Of a DNA stretch of 6,207 nt, positions 1-6,207 are shown piece after piece. Origin of the DNA: an uncultured bacterium (GTDB lineage Bacteria > Bacillota > Clostridia > Lachnospirales > Lachnospiraceae); assembly GCA_905214365.1 (NCBI GenBank), contig CAJMMH010000176.1, forward strand, positions 1 to 6,207. The letters are read 5' to 3'. Both the position numbers and the translations under genes were made by a program. The notes beneath the pieces were generated by a model. It saw only the letters and a program-made list of their open reading frames with translations, was not told where the DNA came from and did not search any database. Every line of letters starts with the position of its first letter. Position 1 is the first letter of the stretch.

Positions 1-36
1 GAGTGGAAGGGTATCTTATTTATAAATCTGAAAGAT

Positions 37-40
37 GGAG
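37..40 (+). promoter_or_regulatory. Ribosome binding site GGAG that decides the start of the DUF1537 kinase
   Basis: GGAG lies 6 bases before the ATG at 47, which is ideal spacing. The alternative in-frame ATG at 35 has only GAAAG touching it, and its nearest purine-rich run (GGAAGG, 5-10) is about 24 bases away. The GGAG actually lies inside codons 1-2 of the longer reading. Starting at 47 also puts the family's ADD motif at residue 8, which is usual for the family. Confidence 0.65.
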
Positions 41-46
41 AAAAAG

Positions 47-1333
47 ATGGTTTACACAATTGTAATTGCAGATGATATTACCGGAGCAAATGATATCGGC
101 ATTATGTACGCGAAATCCGGGTTTGACACAGTTGTTTATTCCTATGACCGTCTGGAGCCGGGCTTTGTTCCGGAGCATGAGGTTACGGTAATTGACACAG
201 ATTCCCGTTTTTGCACGCCAAAAGAGGCCTACCGCAGGGTTTACGACTGCTGCCGGATGGTCGGACGAAACAGCGCGGTTCAGTTTATTGATAAGCAGTG
301 TTCTGTATTTCGCGGCAACATCGGCGCGGAGTTTGACGCAATGTTAGATGCGCTCGGAGAGAAGCATGGTATGGTTGTGCTGGCGTTCCCGGATAACGGG
401 AGGACGACAATCCATGGGATTCATTATGTATATGGCGTAAAGCTAGAAGATTCTCAGTTCCGGCATGATCCGGTTCACCCAATGACGCAGTCGAGTCTGC
501 TGGAAATTCTGGGGTCCCAGACAAAGAGGAAGGTGGCGCTGGTCAGTGTGGATGTGCTGGATCAGGGAAAAGATGCGGTCGTTGCAGAAAAAGAGCGGCT
601 GAAGAAGGAAGCGTCTTATCTGATTTTTGACGCGAGGAACAATGCGGATCTGGAGCTTCTTGCCGAGGTACTGGAAGATGAACCGGTGATCTGCGGCAGT
701 TCGGCTCCCGGATATTTTCTGGGAAAACAATATATCCGCAAACATGGCAAACAGGACAATAAGAAGGAAATGCCTTTAGAAAAGGGACCGGTACTTGGGA
801 TTGCTGGAAGTCTGACCCCTCAGACAAAGGCGCAGAGCGAATATATGATCCGTCATGGTTATCCGGTCCTTACACTGGATACCCGCTGTCTGTTTGATGA
901 AGAAAAGAAAAACTGCGAGCATGCCCGGATTCTTTCCGAATATCAGAAAATCAGTAAAAGCGGAAGAGCTGTACCGTTTGTGATGATCCGTTCCCAGCAG
1001 GATGACGCGTTGGTTGCGGAAACCAAGCAAATTGCTTTCCGGAAAGGAATTGATAACACCACAATTTCAGAAATGGTATCGGGCGAGCTTGCCAGTCTGG
1101 CATGGGAAATCGGTCAGAAATATGAAATCCTCCGCTATATGATTCTTGGCGGCGATACGAGCGGTTCCTTCTGCAGACGTTTTCATATCAGCGGCATGAA
1201 GGTTTTGAAAGAAATTCAGCCGGGACTTCCGACCTGCCAGAGTATTACTGCTCCTTACTATAAGCTGGTGTTAAAATCCGGTTCCTTCGGAAGCGAGGAG
1301 TTTCTTGAAACGGCATTGAATTTTATGGATTAA
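47..1333 (+). CDS. Four-carbon acid sugar kinase family protein (DUF1537, OtnK/DtnK-like)
   Basis: Predicted ATP-dependent cytoplasmic kinase of 428 residues, the normal family length. Known members phosphorylate four-carbon acid sugars such as threonate, erythronate or 3-oxo-tetronate. The N-terminal sugar-binding domain (about 1-240) shows ADDITGAND at 8-16, DTDSR at 50-54, RGNIGAE from residue 89, and FPDNGRTT followed by an HDPVHPM segment. The C-terminal nucleotide-binding domain (about 248-428) shows GSLTPQT from 254, GGDTSG from 368, PGLPT, and KSGSFG near the end. In most relatives the stretch before RGN reads KKIDSTLRGN; here it reads DKQCSVFRGN, so the Asp is Cys85 and the Thr is Val, which suggests a different substrate. 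The start at 47 is chosen over an in-frame ATG at 35 because of a GGAG 6 bases upstream. The stop is TAA, and the flavoprotein follows after 54 bases. The family call is firm; the substrate is unknown, and aldolase or dehydrogenase partners, if any, lie outside the window. Confidence 0.9.
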   Translation: MVYTIVIADDITGANDIGIMYAKSGFDTVVYSYDRLEPGFVPEHEVTVIDTDSRFCTPKEAYRRVYDCCRMVGRNSAVQFIDKQCSVFRGNIGAEFDAMLDALGEKHGMVVLAFPDNGRTTIHGIHYVYGVKLEDSQFRHDPVHPMTQSSLLEILGSQTKRKVALVSVDVLDQGKDAVVAEKERLKKEASYLIFDARNNADLELLAEVLEDEPVICGSSAPGYFLGKQYIRKHGKQDNKKEMPLEKGPVLGIAGSLTPQTKAQSEYMIRHGYPVLTLDTRCLFDEEKKNCEHARILSEYQKISKSGRAVPFVMIRSQQDDALVAETKQIAFRKGIDNTTISEMVSGELASLAWEIGQKYEILRYMILGGDTSGSFCRRFHISGMKVLKEIQPGLPTCQSITAPYYKLVLKSGSFGSEEFLETALNFMD

Positions 1334-1387
1334 GTAAAGAATACTGACTCAAACTGTTTTGCAGGGAAACCAGGAAGGATTTCTATT

Positions 1388-4078
1388 ATGAGATACGATG
1401 TGATATATACATATGGAGATTTGGCGGCAGTTCGTGAAGCATGCCGTCTTGCCAAGAATCAGAAACGTGTTCTGATTGCAGTTCCGGAGACCTGTCTTGC
1501 CGGTGAAATCTGGAATACATTGAATTGTTCCGGAGCGTGTCTGGAAGAATTAGAACCGTGGCTTCCTGCCTCAATGAAGTCTATGAAAAACCTCCGGGTG
1601 ATGCCGCCGGATGAGACCAAGCGGCAGTTAGAGGATCTCTGCGAAACGTATGGAGTTGATCTATTGTATGGTGTTTCCATGCTGAACGCAGAGAAATCTG
1701 CAGAAACCGGAGCAGTCTGGGAACTTTCCTTTGCACATAAGGGAGGCGTTTACCGGGCAGAATGCTCTGATTTTTATACAAAGAAACAGTCCTCAATGCA
1801 GTTGTCAGACCGTTTTTCCTATGCGGCCTGGATCAGCGCGGAGGACAAAATCCCGCTTGAACTGGAAGGGAAAAATTTTCAGCTGAGCCTTGAACAGAGA
1901 ATCGGTATCCTGCGAGTGTTTGCGGATGCAGCAGAAATCGTGGATGCAGCAGGGCAAATGGATACAGAGGACACAGGTATGGAGGCATTTCACAGCAGAC
2001 TGACCTGTTTTCTGATGGAGCGTCTGCTGTCGGTATATGAGTCTCTGAAAGAACAGATGCCAACGCTTTTACTTGGCCGGTTTGCCGCGGAAATAGCAAC
2101 CGAAAGCCAGGCGCCGGTATTTCAGAAAAACGCAGTGCCGGACAGAAAACCGATTCGCAGGCAGTATGATCTGGCTGTGATCGGCGGAGGAACGGCAGGC
2201 GTGATGGCGGCGATTGCCGCTGCAAGACAGGGAATTCGTGTCGGGCTGGCAGAAAAGGAAGCTCTTTTGGGAGGAACGCAGACCATTGGTGGTGTCAGTA
2301 CCTACTGGTTTGGCTGCCGGTACCGTGAAGTGAGGGAAATGGATCAGAAGGTTGCTGCTGTCATGGACCGTCTCGGACTGCCGAGGCGGAAGGGAATCTG
2401 GAGCGGTACAGATGATTCGCATACCGGAATAAAAAGCTATATTTATCTGAAAGAATGTCTGGAAGCAGGCGTAGATCTGCTGTTTGGCCAGACGGTATAT
2501 ACGGCGCGGATGGATGAACAAAACCGGCTTCGGGAGGTTGAATGTGCCGGAAACGGTGTCGGTTATCAATTGGAAGCGGAAGCGTTTCTTGATGCGACTG
2601 GAGACGCGGACGTTTGTGTATTTGCCCAAGCAGGATATACGTACGGCTCTGAAGAAGATCACATAACCTTCTGGGCGTCCCTTGCTCAATATACTGGAAC
2701 GAATACATACCGAAACAACTTTTCTTCGATGACGGACTGCTCGGATCCAGAAGATATGACGCGTTTTATCCGTCTTGGACGAAAACGGGGCAGCGGTCTG
2801 TTTGATCACGGAAGTATGGTCAGCATGCGCGAAAGCAGGCATATAAAAGGAATCACATGCATTTCACTGAAGGACGTTGTGAAAGGAAAAACATATCCGG
2901 ATGTGCTGTATACGGGATATTCCAATTATGATCCGAAGGGCAGGCTCGATGCGGACATGGTCTATGCGGGCGTGCTGCCGCCTCAGGTGCGTATGCAGGT
3001 TCCGCTTTCCGCACTGCTTCCATGCAGACCGGACGGAACCAGAATTGAGCATCTGTATGCCGCGGGTAAGGCGGTCAGTGCGACACACAACGGCTTTCCG
3101 GCGCTTCGGATGCAGCCGGATCTTATGCATCAGGGCTATGTTCTCGGAAGTCTGATAGCAAAGGCACAAAAAGAGCGGACATGGCCGGAGCTTCTTTCCC
3201 AGGAAATACGTGTGAAGTGGATTCATGAAGTGACCGATGACCCGCTGACGCTGTCCTACTGCAGCATGGATCCGGAAGAAGCGGTCAGCCGCCTGTCTGA
3301 GAAGTCCCGTACGCAGTGGGTTGATTTTCCGTTTGAAAAGGAAGAGACACTGCCGTCAGAGGTCATTTCCATGATGACGGCGGATTCAGAAATGGTCTTG
3401 CCGTATCTGCTTGCAAAAACAGATCGAGAGACAAAGCCGTATGAATGGAACCGGGAGACGGACGGGATTCCGTACCGAATCCGACTGATTGGCTGGTGTC
3501 TGTGGCATGGCTGTGACCGTGATAGTAAGGAATACTGTGAGTTCCTTTTGAAAACATTGAAAGCCAGTTCGCTGATGCCAAGGCATGGCTCGACTGTATG
3601 CGCCAATCTGCTTCCGGATCACGGGGTAATGCCGGAACTGGTTTATCAGATCAATCTCCTTGCGTGGACCGGCTCAGACGCAGTTTATCCGGTGCTTCGT
3701 GAACTGACATCACAGCTTCTCTTGGCGAAGCGGGATTATACCGACATTCATGCCGGTATTTATCCGTATATGGAAAGTATTGCGTATGTGGCGGAGCATC
3801 GCGGCGGGCGTGAACTGATCCCTCTTTTAAAAGAGCTGCTGTCAGCCGAAGAGTTTGCAAAAGCAAGGAAGGAGCAGGCGCAGACAGAGCTTCTGGCGGA
3901 GCGGCTTCAGATTTTGCAGATGAGGTTATTTACCGCTCTGCACCGGCTGTCGGATCCGGACGGTGAAAGCGGTTTAAGACAGATGACAGAAGATCCGATT
4001 CTTTCCCGGCCAGTCCGTGATTCGGCAAGGATGCTGCTTGCGCAGAAGGGAATTCTGATCAGAAGGAAAAAATGGTGA
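1388..4078 (+). CDS. Large FAD-dependent oxidoreductase (FAD_oxidored type) with N- and C-terminal extensions
   Basis: Predicted soluble flavoprotein of 896 residues with no signal peptide or membrane segment. The FAD core spans about 258-595. It starts with a Rossmann beta-alpha-beta unit with G266-x-G268-x-x-G271 and an acidic E289 at the end of strand two, followed by LLGGT at 293-297. DATGDAD is at 402-408, MRESRHIKG at 480-488, and LYAAGKAVSATHNG at 556-569 closes the FAD site. This motif order is typical of the FAD_oxidored (PF12831-like) group, many members of which have no known substrate. Residues 1-255 look like a degenerate copy of the same domain (separate entry). Residues about 600-896 appear mostly helical with recurrent Leu/Ala spacing, possibly HEAT-like, but I cannot name a domain. 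The ribosome binding site AGGAAGGA (1372-1379) precedes the ATG by 8 bases; the stop is TGA. Context suggests oxidation or reduction of a sugar or sugar acid. The fold is certain; the reaction is not. Confidence 0.88.
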   Translation: MRYDVIYTYGDLAAVREACRLAKNQKRVLIAVPETCLAGEIWNTLNCSGACLEELEPWLPASMKSMKNLRVMPPDETKRQLEDLCETYGVDLLYGVSMLNAEKSAETGAVWELSFAHKGGVYRAECSDFYTKKQSSMQLSDRFSYAAWISAEDKIPLELEGKNFQLSLEQRIGILRVFADAAEIVDAAGQMDTEDTGMEAFHSRLTCFLMERLLSVYESLKEQMPTLLLGRFAAEIATESQAPVFQKNAVPDRKPIRRQYDLAVIGGGTAGVMAAIAAARQGIRVGLAEKEALLGGTQTIGGVSTYWFGCRYREVREMDQKVAAVMDRLGLPRRKGIWSGTDDSHTGIKSYIYLKECLEAGVDLLFGQTVYTARMDEQNRLREVECAGNGVGYQLEAEAFLDATGDADVCVFAQAGYTYGSEEDHITFWASLAQYTGTNTYRNNFSSMTDCSDPEDMTRFIRLGRKRGSGLFDHGSMVSMRESRHIKGITCISLKDVVKGKTYPDVLYTGYSNYDPKGRLDADMVYAGVLPPQVRMQVPLSALLPCRPDGTRIEHLYAAGKAVSATHNGFPALRMQPDLMHQGYVLGSLIAKAQKERTWPELLSQEIRVKWIHEVTDDPLTLSYCSMDPEEAVSRLSEKSRTQWVDFPFEKEETLPSEVISMMTADSEMVLPYLLAKTDRETKPYEWNRETDGIPYRIRLIGWCLWHGCDRDSKEYCEFLLKTLKASSLMPRHGSTVCANLLPDHGVMPELVYQINLLAWTGSDAVYPVLRELTSQLLLAKRDYTDIHAGIYPYMESIAYVAEHRGGRELIPLLKELLSAEEFAKARKEQAQTELLAERLQILQMRLFTALHRLSDPDGESGLRQMTEDPILSRPVRDSARMLLAQKGILIRRKKW
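1394..1780 (+). other. Degenerate internal copy of the FAD-binding domain inside the flavoprotein
   Basis: Residues 3-39 align without gaps to residues 260-296 of the same protein, with 13 of 37 identical by my hand count, including Tyr-Asp at the start of strand one, an Arg-Val in strand two and the final Leu-x-Gly. Residues 89-95 (GVDLLYG) match 361-367 (GVDLLFG) at six of seven positions. The following ~40 residues keep the same spacing up to Phe129/Phe400. The first copy has lost the functional parts: the GxGxxG glycines are replaced (Tyr9, Asp11, Ala14), the ribose-binding Glu is Val32, and DATGD is replaced by residues around 131-135. I read it as an ancient in-protein duplication whose first copy no longer binds FAD, and may now serve structure, dimerisation or substrate binding. 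Confidence 0.65.
3200..4075 (+). other. C-terminal helical extension of the flavoprotein, unassigned domain
   Basis: About 290 residues (roughly 605-896) follow the last FAD motif of the oxidoreductase. They are rich in Leu, Ala, Glu, Arg and Lys with amphipathic spacing, for example around 660-680, 695-730, 748-782 and 806-850, so an alpha-helical repeat (HEAT/ARM-like) is plausible. The segment includes a Trp/Cys/His-rich patch (IGWCLWHGC, 701-709) and ends in a basic tail (RRKKW). There is no cysteine pattern of an iron-sulfur cluster. The function is not recognised; a partner-binding or lid role is a guess. Confidence 0.4.
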
Positions 4079-4083
4079 TAAAA

Positions 4084-4107
4084 TTTGCCGGAGAGGTTTC
4101 CGGCAGA
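4084..4107 (+). promoter_or_regulatory. Intergenic hairpin just upstream of the ROK kinase ribosome binding site
   Basis: TTTGCCGGA (4084-4092) pairs with TCCGGCAGA (4099-4107), giving nine pairs including one G-U, around a six-base loop. It sits 6 bases after the flavoprotein stop and 4 bases before the GAGGAG ribosome binding site (4111-4116). No T-run follows on the + strand, so it is not a standard intrinsic terminator. A role in mRNA processing, stability or translation control between the two genes is possible; the pairing is seen, the role is inferred. Confidence 0.45.
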
Positions 4108-4121
4108 AATGAGGAGCGGGT

Positions 4122-5036
4122 ATGGCACAATATGTAGGAGGGATCGATATTGGCGGTACGAAGTGCGCAGTCAGTATCGGAAAAATTGAACATGAGACAG
4201 TTTCTGTCGTAGAGAAGCGAAAAATACCGACGCCGGATACCCCGCAGGAAGCAATCCGCGCGATGATCGGGTTGTTGAAAGAGCTTTTGCTGGAACATCC
4301 GGACTGCGGACTCTGTGCGATTGGAATCAGCTGCGGCGGACCGCTTGATTCCGGGCAGGGATTGATCCTTGCGCCGCCGAATCTTCCCAATTGGGATAGA
4401 ATTGACGTTGTCACCCCCTTTGAAAAGGAATTTGGCGTACCGGCTGCGCTCCAGAATGATGCCAATGCCTGCGCGCTGGCAGAGTGGATGTGGGGAGCGG
4501 GAAAAGGCAGCCGCAACATGATCTTTCTGACATTTGGAACCGGCATGGGCGCGGGTTTGATTCTGGACGGAAAATTATATACAGGAACAAATGATATGGC
4601 AGGAGAGGTCGGCCATATGCGGCTGAAAGACGATGGACCGGTTGGTTACGGAAAGGCAGGTTCCTTTGAAGGGTTCTGCAGCGGAGGCGGCATCGGCCGT
4701 CAGGCATCGGCATGCTATGGGCGGGAAATGACAGCACAGGAGCTGTTTGAGCGCGCGCAGAAGGGTGAAGAGAAGGCATGTCTGTTGGTGCAGAAAACCG
4801 CTGAAAAATTGGGGCTTGGACTTTCAATTCTGATTGACGTTCTGAATCCGCAGAAAATTGTGATTGGAAGTATCTTTCTAAGACAGGAGCAGTTGCTTCG
4901 CCCGGCGATGGAGCAGATCATTCAGAAGGAGGCATTATCCTATGCGGTCGGTGTCTGTGAGATTGTACCTGCAGGTCTCGGTGAAAGCCTGGGTGATTAT
5001 GCCGCGTATTCTGTAGCAATAAATGCTTTAAAATAA
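4122..5036 (+). CDS. ROK-family sugar kinase lacking the zinc-site cysteines (possible mannokinase/hexokinase)
   Basis: Predicted cytoplasmic ATP-dependent hexose kinase of 304 residues, the normal length for a ROK kinase without a DNA-binding domain. It has no N-terminal helix-turn-helix, so it is not a NagC/Mlc-type repressor. Visible motifs are the phosphate loop DIGGTK at 9-14, the sugar-binding and catalytic NDAN at 112-115 (Asp113 as base), the second phosphate loop TFGTGMGAG at 137-145, and GEVGH at 161-165 contacting sugar hydroxyls. The usual ROK zinc motif C-x-C-G-x-x-G-C-x-E aligns with V174-G-Y-G-K-A-G-S-F-E183: all three cysteines are gone while the two Gly and the Glu remain. 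GAGGAG (4111-4116) lies 5 bases before the ATG; the stop is TAA. The neighbouring alpha-mannosidase suggests mannose or a mannose derivative as substrate, but glucose, fructose or N-acetylmannosamine cannot be excluded. The kinase family is firm; substrate is inference. Confidence 0.92.
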   Translation: MAQYVGGIDIGGTKCAVSIGKIEHETVSVVEKRKIPTPDTPQEAIRAMIGLLKELLLEHPDCGLCAIGISCGGPLDSGQGLILAPPNLPNWDRIDVVTPFEKEFGVPAALQNDANACALAEWMWGAGKGSRNMIFLTFGTGMGAGLILDGKLYTGTNDMAGEVGHMRLKDDGPVGYGKAGSFEGFCSGGGIGRQASACYGREMTAQELFERAQKGEEKACLLVQKTAEKLGLGLSILIDVLNPQKIVIGSIFLRQEQLLRPAMEQIIQKEALSYAVGVCEIVPAGLGESLGDYAAYSVAINALK

Positions 5037-5037
5037 A

Positions 5038-5056
5038 GCGGATATTCGCATTCCGC
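5038..5056 (+). promoter_or_regulatory. Small hairpin immediately after the ROK kinase stop codon
   Basis: GCGGA (5038-5042) pairs with TCCGC (5052-5056) around a nine-base loop. It begins 2 bases after the TAA and is followed by AAAAAG, not T residues. A five-pair stem is weak and could arise by chance. If real, it would protect or process the mRNA 3' side of the kinase message. Confidence 0.25.
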
Positions 5057-5064
5057 AAAAAGAC

Positions 5065-5077
5065 GCTGGCTTCCAGC
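5065..5077 (+). promoter_or_regulatory. Compact hairpin upstream of the alpha-mannosidase ribosome binding site
   Basis: GCTGG (5065-5069) pairs perfectly with CCAGC (5073-5077) over a three-base CTT loop, ending 4 bases before the AGGAG (5082-5086) of the next gene. The position matches that of the hairpin before the ROK gene. Short but GC-rich; its function is unproven. Confidence 0.3.
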
Positions 5078-5092
5078 AGACAGGAGATTAGT

Positions 5093-6207
5093 ATGAAAGT
5101 GAAGGATCCCCATTTTATATTAGAAAAAATTGAAAAGTATATCCATGAAGATATTCGTCCGACGAGAGTCCGCAGGCGGCTTTTGATTGACAGTTGGAAA
5201 TATCTGGAAACTTCTATGGAAGATAAAATTGATGACGCGTATCCGGCTGATTATGACGATTCGTCCTGGAAGGAGTTTCATTTATGGGAAACCTGGGGCG
5301 GCTATGACCGCGTGGCGTGGTTTCGGACAACCGTTAAGATCCCGGAAGGGTTCCAGGAAAACGGAAAAGCACTGGCATTGCGTATGATTATCGGGCCGAG
5401 GGACGGAGGAGGATCTACGGCAGAAGCGCTTCTGTATGTGGATGGCAGACCGGTCCAGGCACTTGATATCTGGCACGAAGAAGCAATTCTGCAGCCGGAG
5501 GATCATATGGGCAATGTGATGCATCTTGCGGTAAAGGTATGGAGCGGTGTTCTGGATATTCCGAGAGTCCGCTGCTTTAAAGAAGCAGAGCTTCTCGAAC
5601 TGGATATGAAGGTAGACCGTTTCTGTCTGACCGTTGATACGGTGAGGCGCTGTGCGCTTCTGTTAGATGAAAATGATCTTAGAAGAATTCACCTGACGCG
5701 GCTTTTAAATGATACCTTCCAGCGGGTCAATTTCCTGAATTATCCGGGAGAGGAATATTATGAATCTGTCTATGAGGCGCTTGCATTTCTGGAGGATGGC
5801 CTTGCAAAAATGGCAAAAACGGAAGAAATCAAGCCTACCGTATACGGAGTCGGTCATTCTCACATTGATATGGCATGGCTGTGGCGGCTTTCCGCGACAA
5901 GAGAAAAAGCATCCAGAACCTTTTCTACCGTATTGAATCTGATGAAGCAGTATCCGGAATACCGGTTTATGCATTCCACGCCCCAGCTGTATCAGTTTGT
6001 CAAGCAGGACTATCCGGAAATTTACAAACAGATCCGGAAAAAAATTGCGGACGGCCAGTGGGAAATCACCGGAGGAATGTGGGTTGAAGCTGACACCAAT
6101 ATCCCGTCCGGCGAGTCGCTTGTCCGCCAGTTCCTTTACGGGAAGCGGTTTATCCGGGAAGAGTTCGGCAAAGAGACGAAGCTTGTCTGGCTGCCGGATG
6201 TGTTTGG
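5093..6207 (+). CDS. GH38 alpha-mannosidase, MAN2C1/Ams1-like, 5' part only (cut by window end)
   Basis: Predicted retaining, metal-dependent exo-alpha-mannosidase that removes mannose from oligosaccharides. There is no signal peptide (it starts MKVKDPHF), so it should act in the cytoplasm on imported glycans. The first ~245 residues are an N-terminal beta-rich domain of the MAN2C1/Ams1 kind, with AWFRTTVKIP at 75-84 and LLYVDG at 113-118, followed by a helical linker. The catalytic domain begins with GHSHIDMAWLWR at 254-265, where His257 and Asp259 are expected metal ligands. It continues with GGMWVEADTN at 327-336 and PSGESLVRQF, and stops at WLPDVFG from 366, where Asp369 is the expected nucleophile. 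The frame is open through base 6207. Family members of this type are about 1000 residues, so roughly two thirds of the protein, including the remaining metal-ligand His, lies beyond the window. AGGAG (5082-5086) is 6 bases before the ATG. The truncation is a window edge, not a mutation. Confidence 0.93.
   Translation, partial: MKVKDPHFILEKIEKYIHEDIRPTRVRRRLLIDSWKYLETSMEDKIDDAYPADYDDSSWKEFHLWETWGGYDRVAWFRTTVKIPEGFQENGKALALRMIIGPRDGGGSTAEALLYVDGRPVQALDIWHEEAILQPEDHMGNVMHLAVKVWSGVLDIPRVRCFKEAELLELDMKVDRFCLTVDTVRRCALLLDENDLRRIHLTRLLNDTFQRVNFLNYPGEEYYESVYEALAFLEDGLAKMAKTEEIKPTVYGVGHSHIDMAWLWRLSATREKASRTFSTVLNLMKQYPEYRFMHSTPQLYQFVKQDYPEIYKQIRKKIADGQWEITGGMWVEADTNIPSGESLVRQFLYGKRFIREEFGKETKLVWLPDVF

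Noticed and set aside
1..46. Possible 3' end of an upstream gene
   Set aside because: All three forward frames give short tails (stops at 23-25, 63-65 and 73-75). The frame ending at 25 would fit operon spacing best, but 7-24 residues are not enough to choose a frame or name a protein. No promoter boxes are convincing here.
2069..2842. 257-codon open frame on the minus strand
   Set aside because: It lies wholly inside the flavoprotein FAD core, which has clear family motifs. The antisense translation has no recognisable motif and is rich in Arg/Ser/Pro/His, as expected of a shadow frame.
4084..4107. Intrinsic terminator after the flavoprotein gene
   Set aside because: The hairpin is real on paper but has no T-run after it, and a co-directional gene with a strong ribosome binding site starts 15 bases later.
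3974..4546. 190-codon minus-strand open frame across the flavoprotein-ROK junction
   Set aside because: It overlaps the end of the flavoprotein and the start of the ROK kinase, both well supported, and its translation resembles no protein I know.
4122..5036. ROK protein as a transcriptional repressor
   Set aside because: It has no N-terminal helix-turn-helix; the protein starts within six residues of the phosphate loop and has the catalytic Asp.
5187..5387. 66-codon plus-strand open frame
   Set aside because: It is a different frame inside the alpha-mannosidase, whose own frame is open from 5093 to the window end without any frameshift.

Overview
The window holds four genes in a row, all on the + strand, separated by only 43-56 bases. 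Each has a good AGGAG-type ribosome binding site. This layout reads as part of one sugar-catabolism operon that continues past the right edge and probably past the left. Base composition is balanced by eye, and spacing, Shine-Dalgarno strength and protein families all suggest an anaerobic Firmicute, most likely a Clostridia/Lachnospiraceae-type gut bacterium. The host assignment is inference, since no marker gene is present.

Left to right: (1) 47-1333, a kinase of the four-carbon acid sugar (DUF1537; OtnK/DtnK-like) family. (2) 1388-4078, a large FAD-dependent oxidoreductase (FAD_oxidored type) of 896 residues. It carries about 255 extra residues in front of the FAD-binding core and about 290 behind it. 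(3) 4122-5036, a ROK-family sugar kinase lacking the cysteines of the usual ROK zinc site. (4) 5093 to the window end, the first ~370 residues of a cytoplasmic GH38 alpha-mannosidase of the MAN2C1/Ams1 type, cut off at the catalytic nucleophile motif. The 2/3 and 3/4 gaps contain small hairpins just upstream of the ribosome binding sites. No RNA gene, mobile element, CRISPR array or convincing terminator is visible, and no stretch over 60 bases lacks a gene.

Likely joint role (inference): imported alpha-mannosides are cut by the GH38 enzyme and the free hexose is phosphorylated by the ROK kinase. The flavoenzyme oxidises or reduces a sugar or sugar-derived intermediate, and the DUF1537 kinase phosphorylates an acid-sugar product. 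The route joining the mannosidase half to the acid-sugar half is not evident from known pathways.

The most notable observation is in the flavoprotein. Its N-terminal extension looks like a decayed second copy of its own FAD-binding domain: the same beta-alpha-beta start and the same GVDLL(Y/F)G element occur in the same order, but the dinucleotide-binding glycines and the DATGD motif are gone. The acid-sugar kinase and the ROK kinase each also depart from their family at a key motif.
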